Below the pieces are notes generated by a model. The model was not told the DNA's origin. It searched no databases and was given only the letters and a program-made list of their open reading frames with translations. From Shewanella algae (GTDB lineage Bacteria; Pseudomonadota; Gammaproteobacteria; Enterobacterales; Shewanellaceae): 64,000 nucleotides of DNA. How positions within the stretch are numbered: the stretch's first letter is position 1; every line of letters starts with the position of its first letter. Shown piece after piece: positions 18,554-27,227 of the stretch. Position numbers and translations under genes: made by a program. The stretch covers positions 4,617,001-4,681,000 of the forward strand of contig NZ_CP068230.1 of assembly GCF_009183365.2 (NCBI RefSeq). The letters are read 5' to 3'.

Positions 18554-18979
18554 ATGGATAAGTTCGATAAAGCAATCATTAATGCGCTTAAAAAAAACGC
18601 CCGTCGGAGCATTTCAGATGTGGCTGCCGAAGTGTCGCTGTCCCGCAGCGCTGTCTCGGACAGGATCAAGAAGCTCGAGCAAAACGGTGTAATCCGCGGT
18701 TACCAGCTGCTACTCAGCGAATCCCAAAAAGAAGCTGTGAGTGCTTACTTTGAAATTCAGCATAAGTGCCCCCGCTGCAGCGATGTGGTGCATGTGTTTC
18801 ACGCGATTCCGGAAGTCGTGACCTGTCATGGTATCTCAGGCGACATGGATCTGCTGGTGTTTGTCAAAACCCCATCCATGCGGCGGCTGCATGAGATCCG
18901 CGAATATATCGACACACACACCGAGATAGTGAAGATTAAAACCCATGTGGTGATGAGCGAGTGGATTAATAACCAGTGA
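18554..18979 (+). CDS. Lrp/AsnC-family regulator
   Basis: The 141-residue protein has an N-terminal helix-turn-helix (MDKFDKAIINALKKNARRS, then SLSRSAVSDRIKKLEQNGVI) and an AsnC-type ligand-binding/dimerisation domain with CHGISGDMDLLVFVKT. I start it at ATG 18554, where family members normally begin; an upstream ATG at 18512 would add 14 residues without a good ribosome site. CPRC (around residue 74) is unusual for the family and could bind metal or sense redox. Divergence from the YjeH-type gene suggests that it regulates export. Confidence 0.88.
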   Translation: MDKFDKAIINALKKNARRSISDVAAEVSLSRSAVSDRIKKLEQNGVIRGYQLLLSESQKEAVSAYFEIQHKCPRCSDVVHVFHAIPEVVTCHGISGDMDLLVFVKTPSMRRLHEIREYIDTHTEIVKIKTHVVMSEWINNQ

Positions 18980-18995
18980 ACTAAAACCAAGAAAA

Positions 18996-19020
18996 GCCAC
19001 CCGCGTGCTCAATAGGTGGC
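18996..19020 (-). terminator. Terminator of the nrf-like operon
   Basis: GCCACC at 18996 pairs with GGTGGC at 19015. On the minus strand the stem is followed by TTTTCTTGG. It lies about 150 bases beyond the tetrahaem cytochrome stop, at the end of a run of other small inverted repeats, and just past the convergent Lrp-type gene. Confidence 0.6.
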
Positions 19021-19172
19021 GAGTCCCGTGGAGGATCGGGAAATGCGTCAAAGGCGCAATAACAAAGTGGCTTCCTGCCCAATCACTTCCTTGTCAGCAA
19101 CGTAAAACGCTGCTTCAGGATGCGGCGGTGCTTGTTATTGACTGCAAAGCCGCCGCATTCCTTAACCTCTTA

Positions 19173-19463
19173 TCAGTGGCAGTCTTTGCAACCCGCTGCC
19201 GGGTCTTTTTCTTCGTGAGCTGTATGACAGTCAGTACAGCTGAGCACGCCATCATGTTTCTTGTGAGCCTCACCTTCGAGCGACTTCATATCACCGTGAC
19301 AGGAAGCACATTGCTCGTTTTCAAAGGCATAGTCGGCGGAAGGCGAACCATCTTTATGGCAGGCTTCGCAGCCGGACATTTCCGTGTGGGAATCGGCAAT
19401 TGGGGCCGCCAGCAGTGAACCGGAGAAACCCAGAGCCATCATCAGAAGCATTTTTTTCAACAT
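19173..19463 (-). CDS. Small periplasmic tetrahaem cytochrome c
   Basis: The 96-residue protein starts at ATG 19463 behind AAGGA. A signal peptide ends at LLAAP. Four CxxCH haem-binding motifs follow (CEAC, CASC, CTDC, CKDC, each with His). The spacing and the HTEMSGCEACHKDGSPSAD stretch resemble the small tetrahaem cytochrome (CctA) and the haem domain of flavocytochrome c fumarate reductase of Shewanella. It is the last gene of the nrfBCD-like operon, 22 bases after nrfD, and could carry electrons to a terminal reductase. Confidence 0.88.
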   Translation of the reverse strand: MLKKMLLMMALGFSGSLLAAPIADSHTEMSGCEACHKDGSPSADYAFENEQCASCHGDMKSLEGEAHKKHDGVLSCTDCHTAHEEKDPAAGCKDCH

Positions 19464-19485
19464 CACATTTTCCTTTTTATGGGGG

Positions 19486-20427
19486 TTAAGCAATCGTCAT
19501 TTGTCCTGTGTACAGGATGAAGTGGCGCAGCAAAATGACCCCCAACAGACTCAGGGTTGCTGTCGCAGCCACATAAGACCATTTACGCTTGGCCGTGGCG
19601 GTCATAAACAGATTCATGGCCAGTGGAATAGAGAGGCCACAACCCAGGATCCCCAGCCAGAATACCCAGCCCCAGAAACCTTCCCCTATGGCATTGAAGG
19701 CCGCGACTTTGCTTTGGCCACCGGTGAGTACCAAGCCGGCGAAGAAGGTGAAGATCACCGCAATTTCCACCAGGATCAGAGGGATCTCTATCTTGTGAAT
19801 AAAGTGCACTTCCTTGCCGTCAGGATTACCCTTGAGCAGCACACCACCAAGCAGAGACGCCGCCGCACCGGAAGACAAACCGGAGATCAGGAACAGCAGA
19901 GGCAATACCGGGTTCTTCAGCATGGGGTAACCGGGCAGAGCCGACAGCAGGAAGCCAGTATAAGCCCCCAGTGCCAGGGAGAAGATCAGCAACAGACCTG
20001 TCAAACTGGGCTCATGCTTGGCCAAAAAGCCTGTCACTTTAAGCACCACGGGGAAACGTTGCTCACACCAGTCATCTATCGGTTGACGGAATACCATGGC
20101 AATCCAGGCAAACATGAACACCATGTAAACCATGAGGATCATCACCCCGATGGACATCACTGAAGTGGGGTTATAGAACACCAGGATCTTCCAGAAATGG
20201 AACGGCTTGGTCAGGTCGATAACCAAGATCCCCAAGCCCGCCATCACAGTGAGCGGCGCCACCAAACAAGCTGCCTGGACAAAGCCGGAACGCCAGGCAT
20301 CCTGCTTCAGACAAAGGTTTTTCAACAGCACGGCAAAGAACATGGCGCCCGCCGAAACCCCGGCGAAGAACAGATAAAACGCAATGGGCCAGTGCCAAAC
20401 CAAAGTATCAAAATGAAAAGGACTCAT
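19486..20427 (-). CDS. nrfD: NrfD/PsrC-family quinol-oxidising membrane subunit
   Basis: The 313-residue integral membrane protein has about eight or nine TM helices. The N-terminus (WHWPIAFYLFFAGVSAGAMFF) and the GLGILVIDLTKPFHFWKIL stretch are typical of NrfD/PsrC. In such complexes it takes electrons from menaquinol and hands them to the ferredoxin-like NrfC on the periplasmic face. Its start overlaps the nrfC stop by 4 bases. Closely related SirD, HybB and PsrC cannot be excluded. Confidence 0.85.
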   Translation of the reverse strand: MSPFHFDTLVWHWPIAFYLFFAGVSAGAMFFAVLLKNLCLKQDAWRSGFVQAACLVAPLTVMAGLGILVIDLTKPFHFWKILVFYNPTSVMSIGVMILMVYMVFMFAWIAMVFRQPIDDWCEQRFPVVLKVTGFLAKHEPSLTGLLLIFSLALGAYTGFLLSALPGYPMLKNPVLPLLFLISGLSSGAAASLLGGVLLKGNPDGKEVHFIHKIEIPLILVEIAVIFTFFAGLVLTGGQSKVAAFNAIGEGFWGWVFWLGILGCGLSIPLAMNLFMTATAKRKWSYVAATATLSLLGVILLRHFILYTGQMTIA

Positions 20428-21107
20428 AGCTTAATCTCCCCCTGTTTGGCCACAATCTTGAACAGCTTGGGCCGGGTGCCGAGATCGACCTTGGATCTCT
20501 GGGTTGGGTTGGCCCGAATCATCTGCACCACTTCTGAACTCGGATCTTTCAGGTTACCGAATACCAAGGCTTTGGTTGGGCAGGCTTCCACACAGGCCGG
20601 CTGTTTACCCTGCTTGAGTTGAGTCTCACGGCAGAAGTCGCATTTGTCGGCCGCTTTGGTAACAGGGTTGATAAAGCGCACCTGATAGGGGCAAGCCGCG
20701 ATACAGTACTGACAACCGACACACTTCCAGGCGTCGACCGTCACTATGCCGGTTTTCTTGTCCTTGAACGCCGCACCTGTTGGGCAGACGTTGACACAAG
20801 GCGCATCTTCACAGTGCTGACAAGACTTACGGCTAAAGTGATAAAACTGGTTCGGGTATTCGCCGTAAGGGCCGGTGCGAATAATCTCCAACCGGGAAAC
20901 CCCTTCAGGTACCTGGTTGACTTCCCGGCAGGCGTCACTACAGGCATTACAACCAATACACTTGGTTTCATCATGGAGCAGGGCATAATTGATGCCCGAG
21001 TCATGATCGGCACTGGCAACCGCTTCATTACCACTCAATGGATAGAGAGAGGCACCGGCCATCAGGGCACAGCCCCCTTTTAAAAAACGTCTTCTGGAAT
21101 TTTCCAT
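20424..21107 (-). CDS. nrfC: NrfC-like Tat-exported 4Fe-4S ferredoxin subunit
   Basis: The 227-residue protein begins with a twin-arginine signal (SRRRFLKGG) and has four 4Fe-4S cluster motifs: CIGCNACSDAC, CQHCEDAPCVNVC, CVGCQYCIAACP and CDFC...CVEACP. This is the DMSO/NrfC/PhsB-type periplasmic iron-sulfur subunit that relays electrons between NrfD and a multihaem cytochrome. It follows nrfB by 12 bases. SirC of the sulfite reductase system is a close alternative. Confidence 0.88.
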   Translation of the reverse strand: MENSRRRFLKGGCALMAGASLYPLSGNEAVASADHDSGINYALLHDETKCIGCNACSDACREVNQVPEGVSRLEIIRTGPYGEYPNQFYHFSRKSCQHCEDAPCVNVCPTGAAFKDKKTGIVTVDAWKCVGCQYCIAACPYQVRFINPVTKAADKCDFCRETQLKQGKQPACVEACPTKALVFGNLKDPSSEVVQMIRANPTQRSKVDLGTRPKLFKIVAKQGEIKL

Positions 21108-21119
21108 TACTCTTACCCC

Positions 21120-21581
21120 TTAGTTGGCCGTATGACAGTCGCGGCACAACTTACTGTGCTGTTTGCCTGTTGCTCGTTTCATTGGATCGTCCAACGGGTG
21201 CAGCTTGTGGCAGGCGGCGCAGCTCAACTTGTCGGCGTGAACATTGTGGGTCCACTCTTTTTCAGCCAATTTCTGCGGCTGGTGACACTTGAGACAGGTG
21301 GCATTCTGGGTTGCAGGTGCAATCCCTTCCTGAGGAGTAAATACCCTTAAATCATTGGGCTTTCTTGGATGGTTTCCTTTTTCACCATGACAGGTACTGC
21401 AACTCATATTGAGCTGATCCTGGCCATGGTGTCCCTGCATTAAGCCATTACGTTTGTGGCACTTAACACAGGGATCACTGTTGATTTTCAACGCGGTCTC
21501 GGCATAGACAACGCCGCTCACTCCCAACAAACAAGTCAAAGAGGCCGCGCCTAATATTGCACGCCATCGAATACTGGACAT
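21120..21581 (-). CDS. nrfB: NrfB-like pentahaem cytochrome c
   Basis: The 153-residue exported protein has a signal peptide ending VYAE and exactly five CxxCH motifs (CVKC, CSTC, CLKC, CAAC, CRDC). That is the haem count and length of NrfB, the pentahaem donor to the NrfA nitrite reductase. A GAGG ribosome site precedes the start. There is no nrfA in the window; in its place the operon ends with a tetrahaem cytochrome. It may therefore serve another periplasmic reductase, or NrfA encoded elsewhere. Confidence 0.87.
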   Translation of the reverse strand: MSSIRWRAILGAASLTCLLGVSGVVYAETALKINSDPCVKCHKRNGLMQGHHGQDQLNMSCSTCHGEKGNHPRKPNDLRVFTPQEGIAPATQNATCLKCHQPQKLAEKEWTHNVHADKLSCAACHKLHPLDDPMKRATGKQHSKLCRDCHTAN

Positions 21582-21657
21582 CTCGGGTCCTCACTTTCAA
21601 TTGGATCTAACAGGGACTCAAGGGTGGCAGCGCAGCACCGCCACCCGTTATTGCAGC

Positions 21658-22122
21658 CTAAGCCGTCAACATCTGCTCAAGATGCTGTGCATCCAGGGGA
21701 TTGGAGCGTTTCATATCGATGAGGCGAACGTTGAGTTTTTCGAGTAGGCTCTTTGAATTGGCACTTTCAGCATCACTGAAATCTGAAATTACCATTTTTA
21801 TTTCTGAAGAATTCTGATCTATCAATACATAGTCCAGACGTGAGTGACTTGCAGGCGCATGTGGGTCAATATCAACCACTGACTCCAAAGCTACATTGCT
21901 GCAAACTTCGTATCGACCATTGGTTAAAGACTTCAGAGATTTAAAAAAGTCTAAACTCTGTTTGTCAAAGAACCGATTCTTGAGCTTTATCGCTTCGGCG
22001 TTTTTTTCGTCTGACTTAAAGAACTTGATACATGTCATCACAAATACCACCAGCACGAATGGTACTGCAATAAAAAGCACGAAGTAGATAAAGGCATAAC
22101 TTAGAATAACTGAAGTATCCAT
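21658..22122 (-). CDS. Membrane-anchored DUF2726-like protein
   Basis: The 154-residue protein starts at ATG 22122 behind GGAGGG. One N-terminal TM helix (around 8-32) is followed by a soluble domain. Its pattern (LKNRFFDKQSLDFFKSL, VCSNVALESVV, RLDYVLIDQNSSEIKMVISDF) resembles DUF2726, a restriction-endonuclease-fold family, although catalytic residues are not obvious to me. It is the first gene behind the FNR box and lies 76 bases before nrfB. Its base composition is more AT-rich than its neighbours, so recent acquisition is possible. Function unknown. Confidence 0.6.
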   Translation of the reverse strand: MDTSVILSYAFIYFVLFIAVPFVLVVFVMTCIKFFKSDEKNAEAIKLKNRFFDKQSLDFFKSLKSLTNGRYEVCSNVALESVVDIDPHAPASHSRLDYVLIDQNSSEIKMVISDFSDAESANSKSLLEKLNVRLIDMKRSNPLDAQHLEQMLTA

Positions 22123-22524
22123 ATAACCCTCCAAACATCATTTTTAGTTTTTAATGCGCTTATTGCGCAGTTGAATTATTACTATCTACAGCAATATAAA
22201 TTTTGATCATCATCAAATAACCATCCGGAGAAAGACTTAAAAAACAAAACATAAGACACTGACTACATTGCTGTTTTCTAGAAAATAAACTGCTAAAAAT
22301 AAGAAATCGAATTTAGATAAAACGATATTTGAAAATACACTATTTCACTATTTGAAATATGCAGGCGTAATGAGAATCCCTCTCACATACAACCTTTAAT
22401 TAACCTAAAACCCAGCATTTAGTGATCTAGAATACAGAATCAAAAATAGCTTCGAATAAAATTATTTTTTCTGAAAAAACTGGTTAATATAGATATCGAG
22501 GGTACCACTAAAGGAGTATTGCAG
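22123..22524. other. AT-rich divergent regulatory region
   Basis: This 402-base region lies between the DUF2726-like gene and the LysR-like gene. It is strongly AT-rich and contains the FNR box at 22203-22216, a small hairpin (TGCGC and GCGCA at 22155-22169), and a direct repeat of TATTTGAAA at 22326-22334 and 22349-22357. A TAATAAT near 22176-22182, read on the minus strand, is a candidate -10 for the operon. No ORF is seen. Confidence 0.55.
22203..22216. promoter_or_regulatory. FNR/EtrA box, perfect consensus
   Basis: TTGATCATCATCAA is a complete match to the FNR consensus TTGAT-N4-ATCAA. The centre lies 87 bases upstream of the DUF2726-like start on the minus strand and about 315 bases upstream of the LysR-like start on the plus strand. 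A candidate -10 (TAATAAT) is near 22176, which fits activation of the minus-strand operon with the box at about -41.5. It would turn the operon on without oxygen. Confidence 0.65.
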
Positions 22525-23484
22525 ATGAACCATATTGACTTTGAAAAACTGGATATTCTTAGTCTTTCCATTCTTGTTAGCTTATATGAGAACAAGTCTG
22601 CAACACATGTTTCAAAAATTCTAAATGTACCCGCACCAAAAATAAGCCGTTGTTTAAAAACTGCCAGATCTATTTTTGGTAACGAGCTATTTTTAAGAAA
22701 GAAGTATGGCCTTATTCCAAATGAATTTGCAGCTAAGGTTTACCCTATTGCCAAAGAAATAGTCGACTGTGCCAAGGGCTTCAATCATCTTGGAAACCCA
22801 ACCTTGGCAGGAAACAAAAACTTCGAGCTGGTCACCCCCGGGCTGATATCCTACGCCTACCCAAAAGCCTTGATGCAGGCCATTAAACAACAGAACAAGC
22901 AGTTGCATATCAATTTGAACTCCTGGGGCTGCAACTCATTGCAAGGAATAATAGACGGCAACATCAGTGCCGGGCTTTGCAGTTGCCATTACCCGCAGGA
23001 TTTGCTGGCAATCGGCAATAAGTTACAGATAGAAGCCTTGAGAAAGCTGGATAGCCTTTACCTTATCTGCAACAAGAATCATCCGCTGTTGTCCCGTGAA
23101 CTGACACTGGAAACCATAGCCGAGTATCCCTATATCAATACAGACCTGGGCCTTGGGCCCAACAGCCTGAGCCCATTTGAAGACTACTGCCGGATCAACA
23201 ATCTGGATTTGAATGTCGAGATGACCATCACCGGCATCTCCTCCCTGAGTGCCTATCTGGAAGCCTCACAGGCGGTGGCTTTGGTGCCCTATAAGGCAGT
23301 ATTCGATCTGCTGGGCGAAGAACCCCTGCTACACCTTTGCAAACTGTCGGAAATGGAAACAACCCGGCTGTTCAATGTCACTGAGCCACTGACTCTGACA
23401 CTGCTCAGCCCCAGCGGCCAGCAAGACCCGGATCTGGAATGGATTCGCTCACAACTGCGTTTGGTGAGCGGAACCTTGCTGTAG
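22525..23484 (+). CDS. LysR-family regulator, divergent from the nrf-like operon
   Basis: The 319-residue protein starts at ATG 22525 with AAGGAG eight bases upstream. It has a helix-turn-helix of LysR type (LDILSLSILVSLYENKSATHVSKILNV, PAPKISRCLKTARSIFG) and a type-2 periplasmic-binding domain (PGLISYAYPKAL, LDSLYLICNKNHPL, PYINTDLGLGP). The HTH half is AT-rich (Lys/Asn/Ile) and the rest is more like the local genes. Divergent placement next to the cytochrome operon suggests control of it. The ligand is unknown. Confidence 0.82.
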   Translation: MNHIDFEKLDILSLSILVSLYENKSATHVSKILNVPAPKISRCLKTARSIFGNELFLRKKYGLIPNEFAAKVYPIAKEIVDCAKGFNHLGNPTLAGNKNFELVTPGLISYAYPKALMQAIKQQNKQLHINLNSWGCNSLQGIIDGNISAGLCSCHYPQDLLAIGNKLQIEALRKLDSLYLICNKNHPLLSRELTLETIAEYPYINTDLGLGPNSLSPFEDYCRINNLDLNVEMTITGISSLSAYLEASQAVALVPYKAVFDLLGEEPLLHLCKLSEMETTRLFNVTEPLTLTLLSPSGQQDPDLEWIRSQLRLVSGTLL

Positions 23485-23621
23485 GCTTGCCACATCAATC
23501 TGAACCCGATCTCAGCCGATCTTTGGCCTTGAGGTATACAGACAGATTTGCCCAAGAGTTCATACAATAGCGCTGCCAAAAGCGGTACACTAATGAGCAT
23601 TCGATACTGGGTAAGCTGTTT

Positions 23622-25343
23622 ATGCAAATCAATTCTCACGCCGAACTCAATCTCCTTTGGGGTTCCCTCATACTTGAAGAGCTGGCACGCCTTGGGGCTC
23701 AGCATGTGTGCATGGCGCCGGGCTCCCGCTCCACGCCCCTGACGCTGGCAGCCGCCCGCCAGGACAAACTAAAACAACACCTGCACTTCGATGAGCGTGG
23801 ACTGGGCTTTATGGCGCTCGGGCTCGCCAAGGCCAGTCGGGCTCCGGTGGCCATTATCACCACCTCGGGTACGGCCGTTGCCAACCTGTATCCGGCCATC
23901 GTTGAGGCCTGGTTGACTCAAGTCCCCTTGGTCGTGCTTTCCGGCGACAGACCGCCTGAGCTGATAGCTTGCGGCGCCAACCAAGCCATACTCCAACCGG
24001 CGATTTTCGGCCAATATGCCAAGCAGTTGAACCTGCCGACACCGGATCTGGCCATAGCCCCTCAGGCACTGCTGACTCAGATTGATGAAGCCGTGGCCAA
24101 CCAAAGCATGCCGGTCCACATCAATTGTATGTATCGTGAGCCGCTGTACCCAAGCAGCCTGGATGCCCCCAGAAGCCAGGCCATAGAGCACTACCTGCAA
24201 CCTTTGGCGAGCTGGCAACAGGCAAGCACACCCTATAACCAATATGCAGCTGTAGGCATGGGACAAGTCCCCAGTTGGGATACCATGGCGCGTTTTGTTC
24301 ACGGCAAGGGTATTATCATTGCCGGCACCCTGGATAGTGCCGATAATCCACAAAAGTTGGTCGAACTGGCCAGCAAACTCGGTTGGCCGCTGCTGACAGA
24401 TGCCCAGTCTCAGCTGCGTCAACATCCTGCCGCGATAGGCAATGTCGACCAACTGCTGCTCAACCCCAAGGGCCGAGCCCTGCTGCAACAGGCCGACCGG
24501 GCACTGGTGTTTGGTGGACGCCTGCTGTCGAAACGCCTGATAAGTTATCTGGAACAGCAGAACTGGCACCAATATTGGCAAGTATTGCCGCAGCAGATGC
24601 GCCTGGATCCCAGCCATAAACCCAAGCAGATCTGGCTGGCAGAGCTACAGCAGATAGCCGCGCTTGAGTGGCCACGCTCGTCCTCCGCCAATTGGGCGCT
24701 GGAGCTCACCGCCCAGAATGAGGCGCTCAATGAGCTCTTTGTACGCCAAATCGATAACGGCGAGTTCGGTGAGGCCCAGGTGATCAGGGCCATAGCGGCA
24801 ATCCGAACCGGCGAGCAGCAGCTTTTTATCGGTAACAGTTTGCCGGTGCGACTTTATGATATGTTCGCGCCCATCAGTTGCTGCGCCGCCATCACCTATA
24901 CCAACCGCGGCGCTTCGGGGATAGATGGCCTGCTGGCCAGTGCCTGTGGCGTCGCCAACCACAAGGGCCAGGCCACCACCTTGGTACTCGGCGATCTATC
25001 GGCGCTGCACGACCTCAACTCTCTGGCGCTGGCACGCCAGGCTCAGGGGCCATTGGTGATAGTGATACTCAACAATGATGGCGGTAATATCTTCAATATT
25101 CTGCCGGTACCGGATGAGCAAGTAAGGGCTCACTATTATCGATTAAGCCACGGGCTGGAGTTTGGTTATGGTGCGGCCATGTTTGGCCTGCCCTACAATA
25201 GGGTGGAAGACTTCCAGGGCTTTATGGATGCCTACAGTGAAGCGCTCAACTATAACGGCGCCTCGGTTATTGAGGTTTGCATCAGCCAAACCCAGGCCAG
25301 CGACCAGATAGCCAGCATAGGCCAATGGGTAAAGCAAAGCTGA
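23622..25343 (+). CDS. menD: 2-succinyl-5-enolpyruvyl-6-hydroxy-3-cyclohexene-1-carboxylate synthase
   Basis: The 573-residue protein is MenD, the thiamine-diphosphate enzyme of menaquinone synthesis that joins 2-oxoglutarate to isochorismate. Recognisable parts are the N-terminal [14 protein letters not shown] stretch, [24 protein letters not shown], and the C-terminal ThDP-binding region ([12 protein letters not shown] to [10 protein letters not shown]). Length matches the family. It is the first of four men genes in a tightly spaced operon. Menaquinone is the carrier that feeds anaerobic respiration, consistent with the upstream cytochrome cluster. Confidence 0.95.
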   Translation: MQINSHAELNLLWGSLILEELARLGAQHVCMAPGSRSTPLTLAAARQDKLKQHLHFDERGLGFMALGLAKASRAPVAIITTSGTAVANLYPAIVEAWLTQVPLVVLSGDRPPELIACGANQAILQPAIFGQYAKQLNLPTPDLAIAPQALLTQIDEAVANQSMPVHINCMYREPLYPSSLDAPRSQAIEHYLQPLASWQQASTPYNQYAAVGMGQVPSWDTMARFVHGKGIIIAGTLDSADNPQKLVELASKLGWPLLTDAQSQLRQHPAAIGNVDQLLLNPKGRALLQQADRALVFGGRLLSKRLISYLEQQNWHQYWQVLPQQMRLDPSHKPKQIWLAELQQIAALEWPRSSSANWALELTAQNEALNELFVRQIDNGEFGEAQVIRAIAAIRTGEQQLFIGNSLPVRLYDMFAPISCCAAITYTNRGASGIDGLLASACGVANHKGQATTLVLGDLSALHDLNSLALARQAQGPLVIVILNNDGGNIFNILPVPDEQVRAHYYRLSHGLEFGYGAAMFGLPYNRVEDFQGFMDAYSEALNYNGASVIEVCISQTQASDQIASIGQWVKQS

Positions 25344-26131
25344 TGTTAGCCACAACGACTCAGGGTTCAGCAACCCAGCCGCCTTTGGTGCTGCTGCACG
25401 GTTTTCTCGGCAGCAGCCATGATTGGCGCGAGTTGCTGCCGCACCTGAGTCAGGACTACTACTGTATTGCGGTCGATCTCCCGGGCCATGGCCGCAGCTG
25501 TGATATCCAAATCGACAGCCCGGGCTTCAGTGACTGTGTTGCCTTGCTGCGTCATACACTGCTCAAGGCTGGCATCCCACGCTTTCACTTATTGGGATAC
25601 TCGCTTGGTGGCCGTATCGCGCTGCATCTAGCTCAAACCTGGCCCGAGGCGCTGCTGAGCCTGCATCTTGAGTCCTGTCATCCTGGCCTGTTATCCCATG
25701 ATGAACGCCGGCAGAGGGCGATGGCCGATAAGCTGTGGGCCGAACGTTTTAACACTATGCCGATTGAACAAGTGCTGGCCCTCTGGTATCAGCAAGCGGT
25801 ATTTGCCGACCTATCAAGCGCCGAGCGTGAACGTTTAATCGAAAAACGCCGCCATCAGCAGCCGCTTGGCCTAATCAACTGTTACCAGGCCACCTCACTG
25901 GCACTGCAACAGGATCTGCGCCAGGTGCCGGCCAAGCTTGCCTGCCCAAGCCACTACTACCTAGGGGAGCAGGATGCCAAGTTTAGCGCTCTCGCCAAGG
26001 CCTGGCAGCCACAAGCCGGATTCAAGCTGCATACCATTGCCGATGCGGGCCATAATAGCCATCAGGCCCAACCCGGCGCTTTTGCCACGGCGCTCAAAGG
26101 CGCCCTGAACGCGATTTCAAGGGGTGAATGA
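25343..26131 (+). CDS. menH: SHCHC synthase, alpha/beta hydrolase
   Basis: The 262-residue protein starts at the ATG overlapping the menD stop (TGATG at 25341-25345); an in-frame ATG at 25325 is a less likely start. It has the alpha/beta-hydrolase layout with LVLLHGFLGSSHDW, the nucleophile elbow GYSLGGR, and a C-terminal GHNSHQAQP carrying the catalytic His. This is MenH, which eliminates pyruvate from SEPHCHC to give SHCHC in menaquinone synthesis. Overlap on both sides places it firmly in the men operon. Confidence 0.92.
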   Translation: MLATTTQGSATQPPLVLLHGFLGSSHDWRELLPHLSQDYYCIAVDLPGHGRSCDIQIDSPGFSDCVALLRHTLLKAGIPRFHLLGYSLGGRIALHLAQTWPEALLSLHLESCHPGLLSHDERRQRAMADKLWAERFNTMPIEQVLALWYQQAVFADLSSAERERLIEKRRHQQPLGLINCYQATSLALQQDLRQVPAKLACPSHYYLGEQDAKFSALAKAWQPQAGFKLHTIADAGHNSHQAQPGAFATALKGALNAISRGE

Positions 26132-27174
26132 TGCATCCAGACTCACTGTCACTGGCCCGCTATAGGCTACCGCTGGAAACCTCACTACCTGTGGGCAAGC
26201 AAAGAATCGAACAGAGAGCCGGGCTGGTTATCAAAGCCAGTTGCGGCAATGAAAAGCATTTTGTGGAAGTCGCCCCCTTGAGCGGCCTTGATGCCAACGG
26301 CGAGCCACTGCTGGGTTTCAGCCGTGAATCGCTGGCGGAGGTGACAGAAGCAGCCTTGGCGCTGATGCCAGCACTGGCAGCCAAAGAGCTGGAGTTGAGT
26401 CAGGCGGCCGATGCCTGTCAGTATCCCTCGCTCGCCTGGGGGCTAAGTCTGCTCGATGCCAAACTCAAAGGACAACTGCCACAGCGCTGGTCGGCCTTTG
26501 AAACCATCCCGCTCATCTATCACAGGGAAGAAGAGCCACTGGCGCTGCTGCAACAAAGGCTGGCGGCACTTCCCGATACGGTTCTCAGAGCCAAGATCAA
26601 GGTCGCCCAGACCAGCATGGAGCAAGAGCTCAGACTGATCCATGCTGTATTGGCCGCCAAACCTCATCTCAAACTCAGGCTGGATGCCAATCAGGGCTTT
26701 GAGTATCAGCAAGCAGTGGATTTTTGCGCTTGTCTGCCCAAGGCCAGCATTGAATATATTGAGGAACCCTGCCGCCGCGCCGACGATAACCCGGCCCTAT
26801 TCAAGGCCACAGGGATCCGCTATGCCCTGGATGAAAGTCTGCTGCAAAGTGAGTTTATACCTGACGGCAATGACTTCGCGAGCGGTCTGACCGCGCTGGT
26901 GCTTAAACCCATGTTGCTCGGCAGCTTAACCAGACTGCAAACCCTGATCGAACAGGCCGAAGCGGCCGGCGTACGCGCCCTATTGAGTTCCAGCCTGGAA
27001 TCTTCTTTGGGAATTGCCGATCTGGAGGCGGTCAGTGCCCTCTTGACCCCCAACGAAGCCCCCGGACTGGATACTCTGGCGCCTTTCGGACGCGATATTA
27101 TTGTCGGCCAAGGCCACAAACCCTGTCTAGACTTTGCTGAGCTGGAACTCTTGGGTCAGTGGCCCTGTCTGTAA
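26128..27174 (+). CDS. menC: o-Succinylbenzoate synthase
   Basis: The 348-residue enolase-superfamily protein has the substrate Lys in KIKVAQ, the metal ligands in LRLDANQGF, IEYIEEPCR and YALDESL, and a second Lys in LVLKPML. It dehydrates SHCHC to o-succinylbenzoate. The start overlaps the menH stop by 4 bases (ATGA). It follows the MenC type of gammaproteobacteria rather than the larger N-acylamino-acid racemase type. Confidence 0.93.
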   Translation: MMHPDSLSLARYRLPLETSLPVGKQRIEQRAGLVIKASCGNEKHFVEVAPLSGLDANGEPLLGFSRESLAEVTEAALALMPALAAKELELSQAADACQYPSLAWGLSLLDAKLKGQLPQRWSAFETIPLIYHREEEPLALLQQRLAALPDTVLRAKIKVAQTSMEQELRLIHAVLAAKPHLKLRLDANQGFEYQQAVDFCACLPKASIEYIEEPCRRADDNPALFKATGIRYALDESLLQSEFIPDGNDFASGLTALVLKPMLLGSLTRLQTLIEQAEAAGVRALLSSSLESSLGIADLEAVSALLTPNEAPGLDTLAPFGRDIIVGQGHKPCLDFAELELLGQWPCL

Positions 27175-27227
27175 CCGCCAAGCTCTGACAGCCTCTGTAA
27201 CCAGCAATCTCAGTAACAGGAAAGCGC

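Noticed and set aside
19120..19170. Possible c-di-GMP (GEMM) riboswitch by GCAAAGCC resemblance
   Set aside because: The segment is downstream of the cytochrome gene and on the wrong strand for a leader; the rest of the GEMM consensus is absent.
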